Shown here one piece after another: positions 9,035 through 22,144 of a stretch of DNA of 64,000 nucleotides; position 1 is the first letter of the stretch, and each line of letters begins with the position of its first letter. The notes below the pieces were generated by a model, which worked only from the letters and a program-made list of their open reading frames with translations, was not told the DNA's origin and did not search any database. The stretch lies in assembly GCF_009764265.1 (NCBI RefSeq), contig NZ_RWIR01000069.1, forward strand, positions 1-64,000. Reading direction: 5' to 3'. The translations under genes and the position numbers were made by a program. This stretch comes from Pseudomonas sp. PB101. GTDB taxonomy: Bacteria; Pseudomonadota; Gammaproteobacteria; Pseudomonadales; Pseudomonadaceae.

Positions 9035-9493
9035 TCAGTCAAAACTGGGAATAATGTTGGCCTTGTCGATCATATCGATCGGCAACAGGAACTCATGGTC
9101 TTCTACCTGCACCACGACATCCTGCTCTTCTACGCCGCGCAGAAGGCCCTGAAAGTTGCGTCGTCCTTCAAAAGGCGAGCGCAGCTTGATCTTCACTTGT
9201 TCACCGGCAAATTTTGCAAACTGCTCAAGAGTGAACAGAGGGCGTTCCATGCCAGGCGAGGAAACTTCAAGGGTGTACTCAACGGTGATTGGATCTTCAA
9301 CATCCAGCACACCGCTGATCTGACGGCTGACGATGGCACAATCATCCACCAGCACGCCGCCCTCTTTATCGATATAAACGCGCAACATCGAGTGACGACC
9401 CTGAGCCGAAAACTCGATACCCCAGCATTCATAGCCTAGGGCCACGACCACCGGGGCCAGCAAGGCCTGCAACTCTTCTAGCTTGCTCGACAC
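9035..9493 (-). CDS. rimP: ribosome maturation factor RimP
   Basis: 152 residues, typical length. RimP assists early assembly of the 30S subunit. It shows the N-terminal ferredoxin-like half (LEELQALLAPVVVALGYECWGIEF), VYIDKEGGVLVDDCAIVSRQISGVLD, the conserved YTLEVSSPGMERPLF loop and an SH3-like C-terminus. It heads the rimP-nusA-infB-rbfA-truB-rpsO-pnp series and lies downstream of tRNA-fMet on the same strand, as metY does in E. coli, though two terminators intervene here. Confidence 0.97.
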   Translation of the reverse strand: MSSKLEELQALLAPVVVALGYECWGIEFSAQGRHSMLRVYIDKEGGVLVDDCAIVSRQISGVLDVEDPITVEYTLEVSSPGMERPLFTLEQFAKFAGEQVKIKLRSPFEGRRNFQGLLRGVEEQDVVVQVEDHEFLLPIDMIDKANIIPSFD

Positions 9494-9532
9494 CTGAACC
9501 CCCTAGTGCATGTATGTGCATGCTATGCAAAA

Positions 9533-9556
9533 TAAAAAAATGGGCGAAACGCCCAT
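9533..9556 (-). terminator. second terminator between tRNA-fMet and rimP
   Basis: On the minus strand ATGGGCG and CGCCCAT form a tight stem (9540-9556) followed by a T-rich run (9533-9539). It would stop transcription about 40 bp before rimP, so either read-through occurs or rimP has a promoter in 9494-9532. Confidence 0.75.
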
Positions 9557-9601
9557 CCTTGAAACGCCGTCGAACAGCGGCGTAGAAAGTGTCCAGCTAA
9601 C

Positions 9602-9623
9602 AAAAAGCCCCTGAAAAGGGGCT
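9602..9623 (-). terminator. terminator directly after tRNA-fMet
   Basis: AGCCCC and GGGGCT (9606-9623) form a stem with a TTTTCA-type loop and a T-run on the minus strand (A9602-9606 on plus), just 8 nt after the tRNA 3' end. Confidence 0.8.
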
Positions 9624-9631
9624 CCTTAAAC

Positions 9632-9708
<77 letters not shown>

Positions 9709-9772
9709 ACAAAGCTGGGGCGGAAGTATACGACCGATCCCCTACAGGGTCAATGTAACCTTCCACCTGCAA

Positions 9773-9793
9773 GAAAGCCCGCAACAGCGGGCT
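9773..9793 (-). terminator. terminator after tRNA-Leu
   Basis: AGCCCGC and GCGGGCT (9776-9793) close on a four-base loop, with T's following on the minus strand. It separates tRNA-Leu from tRNA-fMet. Confidence 0.7.
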
Positions 9794-9805
9794 CTCCTGA
9801 CTAAT

Positions 9806-9891
9806 TGGTACCGAGAAGGGGACTCGAACCCCTACACCCTATGGGCACAACCACCTCAAGGTTGCGTGTCTACCAATTCCACCACCTCGGC
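9806..9891 (-). tRNA. tRNA-Leu (GAG anticodon)
   Basis: An 86-nt class II tRNA with a long variable arm on the minus strand, beginning GCCGAGGTGGTGGAATTGG and ending in an encoded CCA. The anticodon stem CAACC/GGTTG holds the loop TTGAGGT, giving anticodon GAG (CUU/CUC codons). It is immediately downstream of secG. Confidence 0.95.
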
Positions 9892-9913
9892 AATACTACG
9901 TTTGAAACCCTTC

Positions 9914-10297
9914 TTACTTCTGCTCTTGAGCTGGAGGCACGTCAGTCGCTGGAGTAGCCGACTTTTGCTCTTGAAGCACCGGGACATCATCAGAAGCCGG
10001 TTGTTGCTTTGGAACTTCCAGTACCGCTGGGTTTGGCAGACCTACTTGAGTCAGCTGGTGAGCCTTCTCTTTAGCAAAGTAACCTAACCCCAAGCTGGTT
10101 ATGAAAAAACCTGCGGCAAGTATAGCAGTAAACTTACTAAGAAAGGTAGAGGAACCTTGGCTTCCGAACACAGTATTTGAAGCACCTGCTCCGAAAGACG
10201 CACCAGCGTCCGCACCTTTACCCTGCTGCAGCAAAACCAGAGCAACTACGCCCAATGCACCCAGCAGATGAAAAACGACTACGACTGTTTCCAGCAT
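9914..10297 (-). CDS. secG: protein translocase subunit SecG
   Basis: 127 residues from the ATG giving MLETVVVVFHLLGALGVVALVLLQQGKGADAGASFG, the conserved SecG start. An upstream in-frame start would add 16 non-conserved residues and overlap tpiA. SecG is the small inner-membrane partner of SecYE that assists preprotein translocation. It has two membrane helices (about 3-22 and 52-73) flanking the conserved GAGASNTVFGSQGSSTFL loop, and a Gln/Pro/Ala-rich disordered tail. It starts 4 bp after the tpiA stop and is followed by tRNA-Leu. Confidence 0.96.
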   Translation of the reverse strand: MLETVVVVFHLLGALGVVALVLLQQGKGADAGASFGAGASNTVFGSQGSSTFLSKFTAILAAGFFITSLGLGYFAKEKAHQLTQVGLPNPAVLEVPKQQPASDDVPVLQEQKSATPATDVPPAQEQK

Positions 10298-10301
10298 TTT
10301 T

Positions 10302-11057
10302 TCAGTTTCCCGCGGCGCGACAAATCGCACCGAACTCATCTGCATTCAGGGAAGCCCCACCAATGAGACCCCCATCGATATCCGGCATGCCGAACAGTTC
10401 GACCGCATTGGCCGCCTTCACGCTGCCGCCGTATAGAAGCCGCACACCTTGTGCGACTTCAGAATTCTCTGCCGCCAACTGAGCGCGGATGGCTGCATGC
10501 ACATCCTGCGCCTGTTGCGGCGTTGCAGTCAGCCCGGTGCCAATGGCCCAGACCGGCTCGTAAGCGATCACTGCCTTGGCAAAGGCACCGACACCCAGCT
10601 CCTCAATGATACTGCCAAGCTGACGCGAGACAACCTCAAGAGTTTTTCCGGCTTCGCGCTGCTCAAGGGTTTCACCTATGCACAACACCGGAGTCAAGCC
10701 ACATGCCTGTGCCGCTGCGAACTTGCGAATCAGCACTGCGTCCTGCTCGCCCATGATCTGGCGGCGTTCGGAGTGCCCGACAAGTACCAGGGAACAACCT
10801 GCATCCACCAACTGACTCGGTGCAACTTCACCGGTCAACGCACCTTGTCCGGATTCCACCGCAGAATTCTGCGCGCCGACCGAAATCGACTTTCCTTCCA
10901 GGCCATCAATCACTTGATTGATATGCAGGAAAGGCGGGAATACCGCGACATCAACACCGCTCGGCAAGGCCAAGTCACGAAGGCCGTTGATCAGCTCAGC
11001 GACGCTGGCGCGGGTACCGTGCATCTTCCAGTTACCAGCTACCATAGGGCGACGCAT
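10302..11057 (-). CDS. tpiA: triosephosphate isomerase
   Basis: 251 residues, full length. It interconverts dihydroxyacetone phosphate and glyceraldehyde 3-phosphate in central metabolism. The TIM-barrel motifs are present: VAGNWKMHGTR with the catalytic lysine, VGHSERR with the catalytic histidine, AYEPVWAIGTG with the catalytic glutamate near residue 168, and LYGGSVKAANA for phosphate binding. It lies between glmM and secG on the same strand. Confidence 0.98.
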   Translation of the reverse strand: MRRPMVAGNWKMHGTRASVAELINGLRDLALPSGVDVAVFPPFLHINQVIDGLEGKSISVGAQNSAVESGQGALTGEVAPSQLVDAGCSLVLVGHSERRQIMGEQDAVLIRKFAAAQACGLTPVLCIGETLEQREAGKTLEVVSRQLGSIIEELGVGAFAKAVIAYEPVWAIGTGLTATPQQAQDVHAAIRAQLAAENSEVAQGVRLLYGGSVKAANAVELFGMPDIDGGLIGGASLNADEFGAICRAAGN

Positions 11058-11123
11058 GCTGTACCTCGTCGGTCAAAGTGGGCGCAGATGTTACCCAACA
11101 CAATCAAGGCTGGCAAGCCGAAT

Positions 11124-12461
11124 TCAGGCAGAAACTTCAGTAACCAGTTTTGCCAGCTCTTCGGCATAGCCGCGAACCAGGGTTTCCTCTTCGCCTTCGA
11201 CCATCACACGCACCAGCGGCTCGGTCCCGGACTTGCGCAACAGGACCCGGCCACGACCTGCCATTGCCTTGGTAACGCGTTCGCTGGCTTCTTTGACCGC
11301 TGGATGCTCGAGGGGATTTGCACCGCCACCGAAACGCACATTGATCAGCACCTGCGGGCATTTGCGCAGCGCCTGACGCGATTGCGCCAGACCTTCGTCG
11401 CGTGTGCGCAGTGCCATCAGCACCTGCAGCGCGGCAATGATTGCATCACCCGTGGTGGTGTGGCTGAAGCACACGACGTGCCCGGAGTTTTCACCACCCA
11501 CGATCCAGTTGCGCTCCAACAGCTCGGCAATCACATAGCGGTCACCGACGTTGGCACGCACGAATGGAATACCCAGGTCAGCCAGGGCCAGTTCCAGCCC
11601 CAGGTTGCTCATGAGGGTTCCGACCACGCCGCCCTGCAGCTTGTCGCGCAAATGCAGATCGCGGGCAATGATGAACAGCAATTCGTCACCATCGACCACC
11701 GCACCTGTGTGATCGACCATCTGAACCCGGTCACCATCACCATCGAAGGCGATACCCAGGTCGGCATGCTCGGCAATGACGGCAGCCTGCAGCGGCCCCA
11801 TATGGGTCGAACCGCAGTTGTCGTTGATGTTCAGACCGTTGGGCTGAGCCGAGAGCACCACAACTTCAGCACCCAACTCACGAAACACGCTCGGCGCCAC
11901 TTTGTAGGTCGCACCGTGAGCGCAGTCGATCACGATCTTCAGGCCCGAGAAGCTGGTGCCGGTCGGTACGCTGCTCTTGCAGAATTCGATATAGCGGCCC
12001 GAGGCGTCGTTGATACGCGACACTTTGCCGATCTTGCTCGACTCCACCACAGTCATTGGCGTGTCGAGCAACTCTTCAATCATCAGCTCGACTTCATCCG
12101 GAAGCTTGGTGCCCTTGCCGGAGAAAAACTTGATGCCATTGTCATCGTGCGGATTGTGCGAGGCGCTGATGACGATGCCTGCTTCGGCATGAAAGGTACG
12201 CGTCAGGTAGGCAATCGCCGGGGTCGGCATCGGACCGAGGAGCATCACATCGGCACCCGCGGAGGTAAGCCCCGCCTCAAGCGCAGACTCGAACATGTAG
12301 CCGGAGATCCGGGTGTCCTTGCCTACCAGTACCTTGCAGGCGCCCATCTTGCGAAACGCCATACCGGCAGCCCAGCCGAGCTTGAGCATGAAATCAGGAG
12401 TGATCGGGTATTGCCCGACACGCCCACGAATACCATCGGTGCCAAAATATTTTTTGCTCAT
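11124..12461 (-). CDS. glmM: phosphoglucosamine mutase
   Basis: 445 residues. GlmM converts glucosamine-6-phosphate to glucosamine-1-phosphate for peptidoglycan and LPS precursors. It begins KKYFGTDGIRGRVG and carries the active phosphoserine loop ISASHNPHDDNGIKFF near residue 100, the metal-binding DGDGDR motif and the C-terminal phosphate-binding RKSGTEPLVRVMVEG. It starts 16 bp after folP, the usual ftsH-folP-glmM order. Confidence 0.98.
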   Translation of the reverse strand: MSKKYFGTDGIRGRVGQYPITPDFMLKLGWAAGMAFRKMGACKVLVGKDTRISGYMFESALEAGLTSAGADVMLLGPMPTPAIAYLTRTFHAEAGIVISASHNPHDDNGIKFFSGKGTKLPDEVELMIEELLDTPMTVVESSKIGKVSRINDASGRYIEFCKSSVPTGTSFSGLKIVIDCAHGATYKVAPSVFRELGAEVVVLSAQPNGLNINDNCGSTHMGPLQAAVIAEHADLGIAFDGDGDRVQMVDHTGAVVDGDELLFIIARDLHLRDKLQGGVVGTLMSNLGLELALADLGIPFVRANVGDRYVIAELLERNWIVGGENSGHVVCFSHTTTGDAIIAALQVLMALRTRDEGLAQSRQALRKCPQVLINVRFGGGANPLEHPAVKEASERVTKAMAGRGRVLLRKSGTEPLVRVMVEGEEETLVRGYAEELAKLVTEVSA

Positions 12462-12477
12462 AAGTGCTCCATCATTC

Positions 12478-13329
12478 TTATTCGGCTGATTCCACTGCGG
12501 CGATCATGCGCACCACATCCACTGTTTCGGCTACATCATGGACGCGCAATATACGCGCACCTTTCGCCGAAGCCAGCGCCGCGAGCGCCAAACCGCCATA
12601 CAGCCGGTCTCCGACCGGACGATTCAATGCCTGACCAATCATGCTCTTTCGCGAAACCCCGACCAACAGGGGCCGCCCCAGGGCATGCAGGGCTTCCATA
12701 TGTTTGAACAAGCTCAGATTGTGCTGCAAGGTCTTGGCGAAGCCAAAGCCGGGATCAAGAATGATCCGCTCGGCCGGGATACCCGCCAATGAACACTGAA
12801 CCATGCGCTCGGCGAGAAACTCACCGACTTCCCTTGTAACGTCCTGATACTGCGGATTGTCCTGCATATCGCCGGGTTCGCCCAGCATATGCATCAGGCA
12901 AACCGGCAGACCGGTGGCCGCTGCGGCATCCAGTGCACCATCGCGACGCAATGAACGCACGTCATTGATCAACCCGGCGCCCAGGCGCGCAGTTTCACGC
13001 ATGACCGCTGGCGTGGAGGTATCGACCGATATGATCACATCCAGCTCGCGATTGATGCGCTCGACAATGGGCGCCACGCGTTCCAGCTCTTCCAGCGGCG
13101 ATACGACCCTGGCACCGGGACGGGTGGATTCGCCACCGACATCGATCAGCGTCGCGCCGGCCGCCACCATGGCTTCGGCGTGGCGCATGGCCGCGTCGAG
13201 CTGGCTGTATTGGCCACCATCGGAGAAAGAATCAGGAGTGACATTGAGAATACCCATGACATGCGTCTGGGCCAAATCAAGAACCCGGTTGCCGCAAGGC
13301 AACCGGGTCGAGGACTGAACAGAAGTCAT
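12478..13329 (-). CDS. folP: dihydropteroate synthase
   Basis: 283 residues. It condenses p-aminobenzoate with hydroxymethyl-dihydropterin pyrophosphate in folate synthesis and is the sulfonamide target. Both signatures are seen: MGILNVTPDSFSDGG near residue 25 and LIDVGGESTRPGA near 60. DPGFGFAKT and VGVSRKSMIG follow further on. It starts 8 bp after the ftsH stop and is probably co-transcribed with glmM. Confidence 0.98.
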   Translation of the reverse strand: MTSVQSSTRLPCGNRVLDLAQTHVMGILNVTPDSFSDGGQYSQLDAAMRHAEAMVAAGATLIDVGGESTRPGARVVSPLEELERVAPIVERINRELDVIISVDTSTPAVMRETARLGAGLINDVRSLRRDGALDAAAATGLPVCLMHMLGEPGDMQDNPQYQDVTREVGEFLAERMVQCSLAGIPAERIILDPGFGFAKTLQHNLSLFKHMEALHALGRPLLVGVSRKSMIGQALNRPVGDRLYGGLALAALASAKGARILRVHDVAETVDVVRMIAAVESAE

Positions 13330-13337
13330 TTCAAACC

Positions 13338-15257
<1,920 letters not shown>

Positions 15258-15450
15258 TTAACTACCCTCTGAAGCAAGCTCCGCTACTGGCGCGCGCTTC
15301 GCATGATATTCACCGGCCTAACTTACTACATTACCTACAACTTGGCAGGCGCCGTCTGTAACCCTTTGTGAAACACTTTCTACACAATATTCGCTTATGC
15401 ACGCGAGGCGAAATACGAAAAACCTATCGCCCCGGCCAAAAAAGCTCGTT

Positions 15451-16080
15451 TTATTCACTGCGACCGCGATAGCCCCAAGCCAGCATGTATTGCTCGCGAG
15501 AGCTGCCACGAGAAGAATCCGGCTTGATCATCTGGATCTTGTCGAATTTCTTACGGGCGTCCTTCAGGTAAACATCGAAACCTTCACCCTGAAAAATCTT
15601 GATCACGAAATTACCACCAGGCTTGAGTATCCGCTCCGCCAGATCAAGCGCCAGCTCACACAGGAACATGGCTTTGGGCATGTCCACTTCAGGCGTACCA
15701 CTCATATTGGGGGCCATATCGGAAATCACAAGGTCCACCTGCGAATTACCCACGGCCTCAAGGATCCGAGCGAGCACTTCGTCCTGGGTGAAGTCACCCT
15801 GAATGAAAGTTACGTCCGGAATGCTGTCCATTTCCAGGATGTCCGAGGCGATCAGACGCCCCTGACCACCGATCAGCCGACTGGTAACCTGCGACCAGCC
15901 ACCGGGCGCAGCACCCAGGTCGACAACGCTCATGCCCGGACGAATCAGTTTGTACTTCTCCTGGATTTCCAGAAGCTTGTAACTCGCCCGCGAGCGGTAG
16001 CCGTCCTTCTGCGCCTGCTTCACATAGGGATCATTGACATGTCTTTTCAGCCACTCAAGGCTTGTCTTGGAACGCGCCAT
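15451..16080 (-). CDS. rlmE: 23S rRNA 2'-O-methyltransferase RlmE (FtsJ/RrmJ)
   Basis: 209 residues. It methylates U2552 in the 23S A-loop during late 50S assembly, using S-adenosylmethionine. The Rossmann motif VVDLGAAPGGWSQV is near residue 56, the K-D-K-E catalytic set is consistent with SYKLLE, SDMAPN and GGNFVIKIFQGEG, and the family length fits. It precedes ftsH on the same strand with a 193-bp gap (15258-15450), AT-rich, in which no gene is seen and which should hold the ftsH promoter. It is divergent from yhbY. Confidence 0.97.
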   Translation of the reverse strand: MARSKTSLEWLKRHVNDPYVKQAQKDGYRSRASYKLLEIQEKYKLIRPGMSVVDLGAAPGGWSQVTSRLIGGQGRLIASDILEMDSIPDVTFIQGDFTQDEVLARILEAVGNSQVDLVISDMAPNMSGTPEVDMPKAMFLCELALDLAERILKPGGNFVIKIFQGEGFDVYLKDARKKFDKIQMIKPDSSRGSSREQYMLAWGYRGRSE

Positions 16081-16135
16081 TGGGCACCTCGATGATAAGG
16101 GTCGTGATTAGTTGGGCGGAGTCACGAACCCTCGG

Positions 16136-16156
16136 GTAAAATGGCCGCCATTTTAC
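16136..16156. promoter_or_regulatory. 21-bp perfect palindrome in the rlmE-yhbY divergent promoter region
   Basis: GTAAAATGGC (16136-16145) and its exact complement (16147-16156) flank one central base. Each arm contains TAAAAT, a plausible -10 box on each strand, so the palindrome may overlay divergent promoters of rlmE and yhbY. It could be an operator or simply symmetric promoters. Confidence 0.5.
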
Positions 16157-16181
16157 AGAATCCAGACGAAAGGGTCAGATT

Positions 16182-16490
16182 ATGCCGCTCACTCAAGAGC
16201 AGAAGAAACAGTACAAATCCATTGGCCACCATCTGAAACCGGTTCTGATTGTGGCAGACAATGGTTTGACTGAAGGTGTGTTAGCCGAACTCGAACGCGC
16301 ATTGGCGGATCACGAGCTGATCAAGATCAAGCTCAACATCCTCGATCGCGAATCGCGCCTGGCGTCCATTGCAGAGCTCTGCAAGGTAGGCAAAGCGGAT
16401 CTGGTCCAGGTCATCGGCAAGATGGCACTGATCTACCGCAAGAACTTCAGCGTCAACAAGCAGCTGTCGAACGTCCATCGTTTCAAGTGA
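16182..16490 (+). CDS. yhbY: ribosome assembly RNA-binding protein YhbY
   Basis: 102 residues with a single CRS1-YhbY (CRM) domain. MPLTQEQKKQYKSIGHHLKPVLIVADNGLTEGVLAELERALADHELIKIKL contains the KxxGHxLxPxVxVGxxGLTxxV-type motif, although the usual GxxG loop reads ADNG here. The protein associates with pre-50S particles in E. coli. It is divergent from rlmE, and the pairing of two 50S-assembly genes fits. SD-like GAAAGGG precedes the ATG. Confidence 0.93.
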   Translation: MPLTQEQKKQYKSIGHHLKPVLIVADNGLTEGVLAELERALADHELIKIKLNILDRESRLASIAELCKVGKADLVQVIGKMALIYRKNFSVNKQLSNVHRFK

Positions 16491-16499
16491 TGGCAAGGG

Positions 16500-16904
16500 T
16501 CAGGGGTGTGCTTCGCGCACCCTGCCACCCCATCCCGGCACCGGCTGCAACACCAGCACCAGCCCGGAAAACCCCAGGACAAGATAGCTGAACGCCTGCC
16601 AACGCAGCGCATCCGGCCAGCCGAAACGCACCGCGAAGTACATCGCGCACGCATACAGCGCCATCAACAGCAGTTGTCCGCGATTATCTCGCCATAGACT
16701 GACAAGGCCCTCGGCCTTAACCAGCACCAAAGCCTGAAAAATCACACACGCCGTAGCGAATCCCACTACCAGCGCATTGAGCGTGCCTGCGATTTCATCG
16801 ATCAGCAGCGGCGCCAGGCCTATTCGCCCGAGCATCGGCAACAGACCGATTTGCAACAGCCACAAGCCGCCGACCCACAACATCTGGGTCAGCTGCCAAA
16901 GCAT
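16500..16904 (-). CDS. small integral membrane protein (possibly DUF4149)
   Basis: 135 residues when started at MLWQLTQMLWVGGLWLLQIGLLP, 28 bp after greA. An in-frame extension upstream would overlap greA by 44 bp and is unlikely. Four hydrophobic segments are visible (about 4-24, 38-60, 76-94 and 104-122). It resembles the DUF4149 membrane family often next to greA in Pseudomonas, but that name is from recall and the function is unknown. It ends 10 bp before the convergent yhbY stop, so the two 3' ends nearly meet. Confidence 0.75.
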   Translation of the reverse strand: MLWQLTQMLWVGGLWLLQIGLLPMLGRIGLAPLLIDEIAGTLNALVVGFATACVIFQALVLVKAEGLVSLWRDNRGQLLLMALYACAMYFAVRFGWPDALRWQAFSYLVLGFSGLVLVLQPVPGWGGRVREAHP

Positions 16905-16932
16905 GGCGCCCGCACGAAGCGGGCGCCGGCTT

Positions 16933-17411
16933 TCAGATGTGACGAACTTCGACAATCTCGTACTCGATAACGCCACTTGGCGTTTTCACCGCAACCACAT
17001 CGCCCTCTTCCTTGCCGATCAAGGCACGAGCCAGGGGCGAGCCGACCGAAATCTTGCCAAGTTTGAAGTCAGCCTCATCCTCACCCACGATGTGGTAAGT
17101 GACGCTTTCATCAGTCTCGACGTTGGCGATTTCGACGGTGGTGCCGAAGATAACCTTGCCAGTGTGAGGAATGGTCGTGACGTCGATGATGACCTGGTTC
17201 TGAATCCGGCCTTCGATGTCACGGATCCGCGCCTCGACCATACCCTGCTGCTCGCGAGCAGCGTGGTATTCGGCGTTTTCCTTCAAGTCACCCAACTCGC
17301 GGGCCGTACCGATGTCCTGGCTCAGCTTCGGACGTACGACCTTGGTCAGGTGAGTGTGCTCTTCTTCCAGGGCGCGAGCGCCCTGAACGGTCATTGGGTA
17401 CTTCGTTATGC

Positions 17412-17415
<4 letters not shown>
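16933..17415 (-). CDS. greA: transcription elongation factor GreA
   Basis: 160 residues. GreA inserts its coiled coil into the RNA polymerase secondary channel and stimulates cleavage of backtracked transcripts. The N-terminal coiled coil carries the acidic tip in ARELGDLKENAEYHAAREQQG, and the C-terminal FKBP-like domain ends ALIGKEEGDVVAVKTPSGVIEYEIVEV. The start codon overlaps the carB stop as ATGA, so translation is coupled. A second ATG seven codons in (MTVQGARALEEE) is also possible. Confidence 0.97.
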
Positions 17416-20633
<3,218 letters not shown>

Positions 20634-20748
20634 GGGTTTGTCACTCAAATCCGCAGGTCAGTCGGCAAGCCGTCTTGTTCAATCCGTGACTTGAGGGGGC
20701 CGCCGGTCTCGGGACCACCCTCAAGCCTTGCTACATCAAGGCGAGCGA

Positions 20749-21885
20749 TCAGCGTCGCTTGGCCATCTCGTTGATGAAGCGATCGAACAATGGCGCTACG
20801 TCGTTCGGGCCAGGGCTGGCTTCAGGGTGACCCTGGAAGCTGAAGGCGCTCTTGTCGGTACGCTCGATACCTTGCAGGGTGCCGTCGAACAGCGATTTGT
20901 GGATCGCGCGAACGTTGGCTGGCAGGGTCGCTTCGTCTACGGCAAAACCGTGGTTCTGGCTGGTGATCATCACCACACCGCTGTCCAGGTCCTGGACCGG
21001 GTGGTTGGCACCGTGGTGGCCGTGACCCATTTTCAGGGTCTTGGCGCCGGAGGCCAGGGCCAGCAGTTGGTGACCGAGGCAGATACCGAAGACCGGGATC
21101 TCGGTTTCCAGCACATCCTTGATTGCCTGGATCGCGTAGTCGCATGGCTCCGGATCACCAGGGCCGTTGGACAGGAACACGCCGTCCGGCTTCAGTGCCA
21201 GTACATCGGCAGCAGGGGTTTGCGCCGGCACCACGGTCACGCGGCAGCCGCGCTCGACCAGCATGCGCAGGATGTTCACCTTGACGCCGTAGTCGTAGGC
21301 AACCACGTGGTATGGCAGCTCGGAGGCTTCGATGGTCGCGTGGCTGTCGGTCTTCAGATCCCAGACAGTCGAGCGCCACTCGTAGCTTTCCTTGGTGCTG
21401 ACGACTTTCGCCAGGTCCATGCCCTTGAGGCCAGGGAAACCCTGGGCAGCGGCGATGGCGGCGGCTTCGGAAATGTTGTCACCGGCCATGATGCAGCCGT
21501 TCTGCGCGCCTTTTTCACGCAGGATGCGCGTCAGGCGGCGGGTGTCGATACCGGCGATGGCCACAACATTGTTGGCCTTCAGGTAGTCGGACAGGGACAT
21601 CGTGTTACGCCAGTTGCTCGCAACCAGTGGCAGGTCACGGATGACCAGGCCGGCAGACCAGACGCGGTTCGACTCGGCGTCTTCCGGCGTGGTGCCGGTG
21701 TTGCCGATGTGCGGGTAAGTCAGGGTAACGATCTGTTGGGCGTAGGAAGGATCGGTAAGGATTTCCTGATAGCCGGTCATTGCGGTGTTGAACACCACCT
21801 CACCAACGGTCTGACCGTCGGCTCCAATGGCTTCGCCGCGAAAAATGCTGCCATCAGCAAGGGCGAGTATGGCTGGCTTAGTCAA
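20749..21885 (-). CDS. carA: carbamoyl-phosphate synthase small (glutaminase) subunit
   Basis: 378 residues, full length. CarA releases ammonia from glutamine for CarB. The N-terminal domain begins TKPAILALADGSIFRGEAIG, and the class I glutamine amidotransferase domain carries the nucleophile in FGICLGHQLLALA (Cys near 270), with HPEASPG supplying the His. The start codon is TTG, with a strong GGGAGGT ribosome binding site about 6 bp ahead and no better ATG. Upstream lie a terminator (21931-21968) and an 18-bp palindrome (21993-22010). Confidence 0.97.
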   Translation of the reverse strand: MTKPAILALADGSIFRGEAIGADGQTVGEVVFNTAMTGYQEILTDPSYAQQIVTLTYPHIGNTGTTPEDAESNRVWSAGLVIRDLPLVASNWRNTMSLSDYLKANNVVAIAGIDTRRLTRILREKGAQNGCIMAGDNISEAAAIAAAQGFPGLKGMDLAKVVSTKESYEWRSTVWDLKTDSHATIEASELPYHVVAYDYGVKVNILRMLVERGCRVTVVPAQTPAADVLALKPDGVFLSNGPGDPEPCDYAIQAIKDVLETEIPVFGICLGHQLLALASGAKTLKMGHGHHGANHPVQDLDSGVVMITSQNHGFAVDEATLPANVRAIHKSLFDGTLQGIERTDKSAFSFQGHPEASPGPNDVAPLFDRFINEMAKRR

Positions 21886-21930
21886 GAAGACCTCCCGTAA
21901 ATAAAGCCTGAAAGGGCGATCGCAGGTTGT

Positions 21931-21968
21931 AAAAAAGCGGAGTGACGTATGGACACGTCACCCCGCTT
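21931..21968 (-). terminator. terminator between dapB and carA
   Basis: AAGCGG.GTGACGT and ACGTCAC.CCGCTT form a long stem (21935-21968), followed on the minus strand by six T's. It should end dapB transcription. If the carA promoter lies further upstream, it could instead act as an attenuator in the carA leader. Confidence 0.75.
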
Positions 21969-21992
21969 CTTCACTGAATTATTCTGCGCGCT

Positions 21993-22010
21993 TTTAGTGG
22001 ACACACTAAA
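21993..22010. promoter_or_regulatory. 18-bp palindrome upstream of carA (possible operator)
   Basis: TTTAGTG and CACTAAA flank GACA in the 260-bp carA-dapB gap. A GAATAAT-like -10 box lies next to it on the minus strand. No known operator was matched with certainty. The rest of the gap (22011-22144) shows no gene. Confidence 0.35.
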
Positions 22011-22144
22011 GCTGTAGCTTACAGAAAAAGGCCTTTTTGGTCTACCGCCAATGAGCCTTAAAGGCTGGAGAATGCGACAGGACGTCGCTTGGCGGAACAA
22101 AACCGGGCTCAAACGCTGTGCGCGAGCCCGATTTCGGGTGCATC

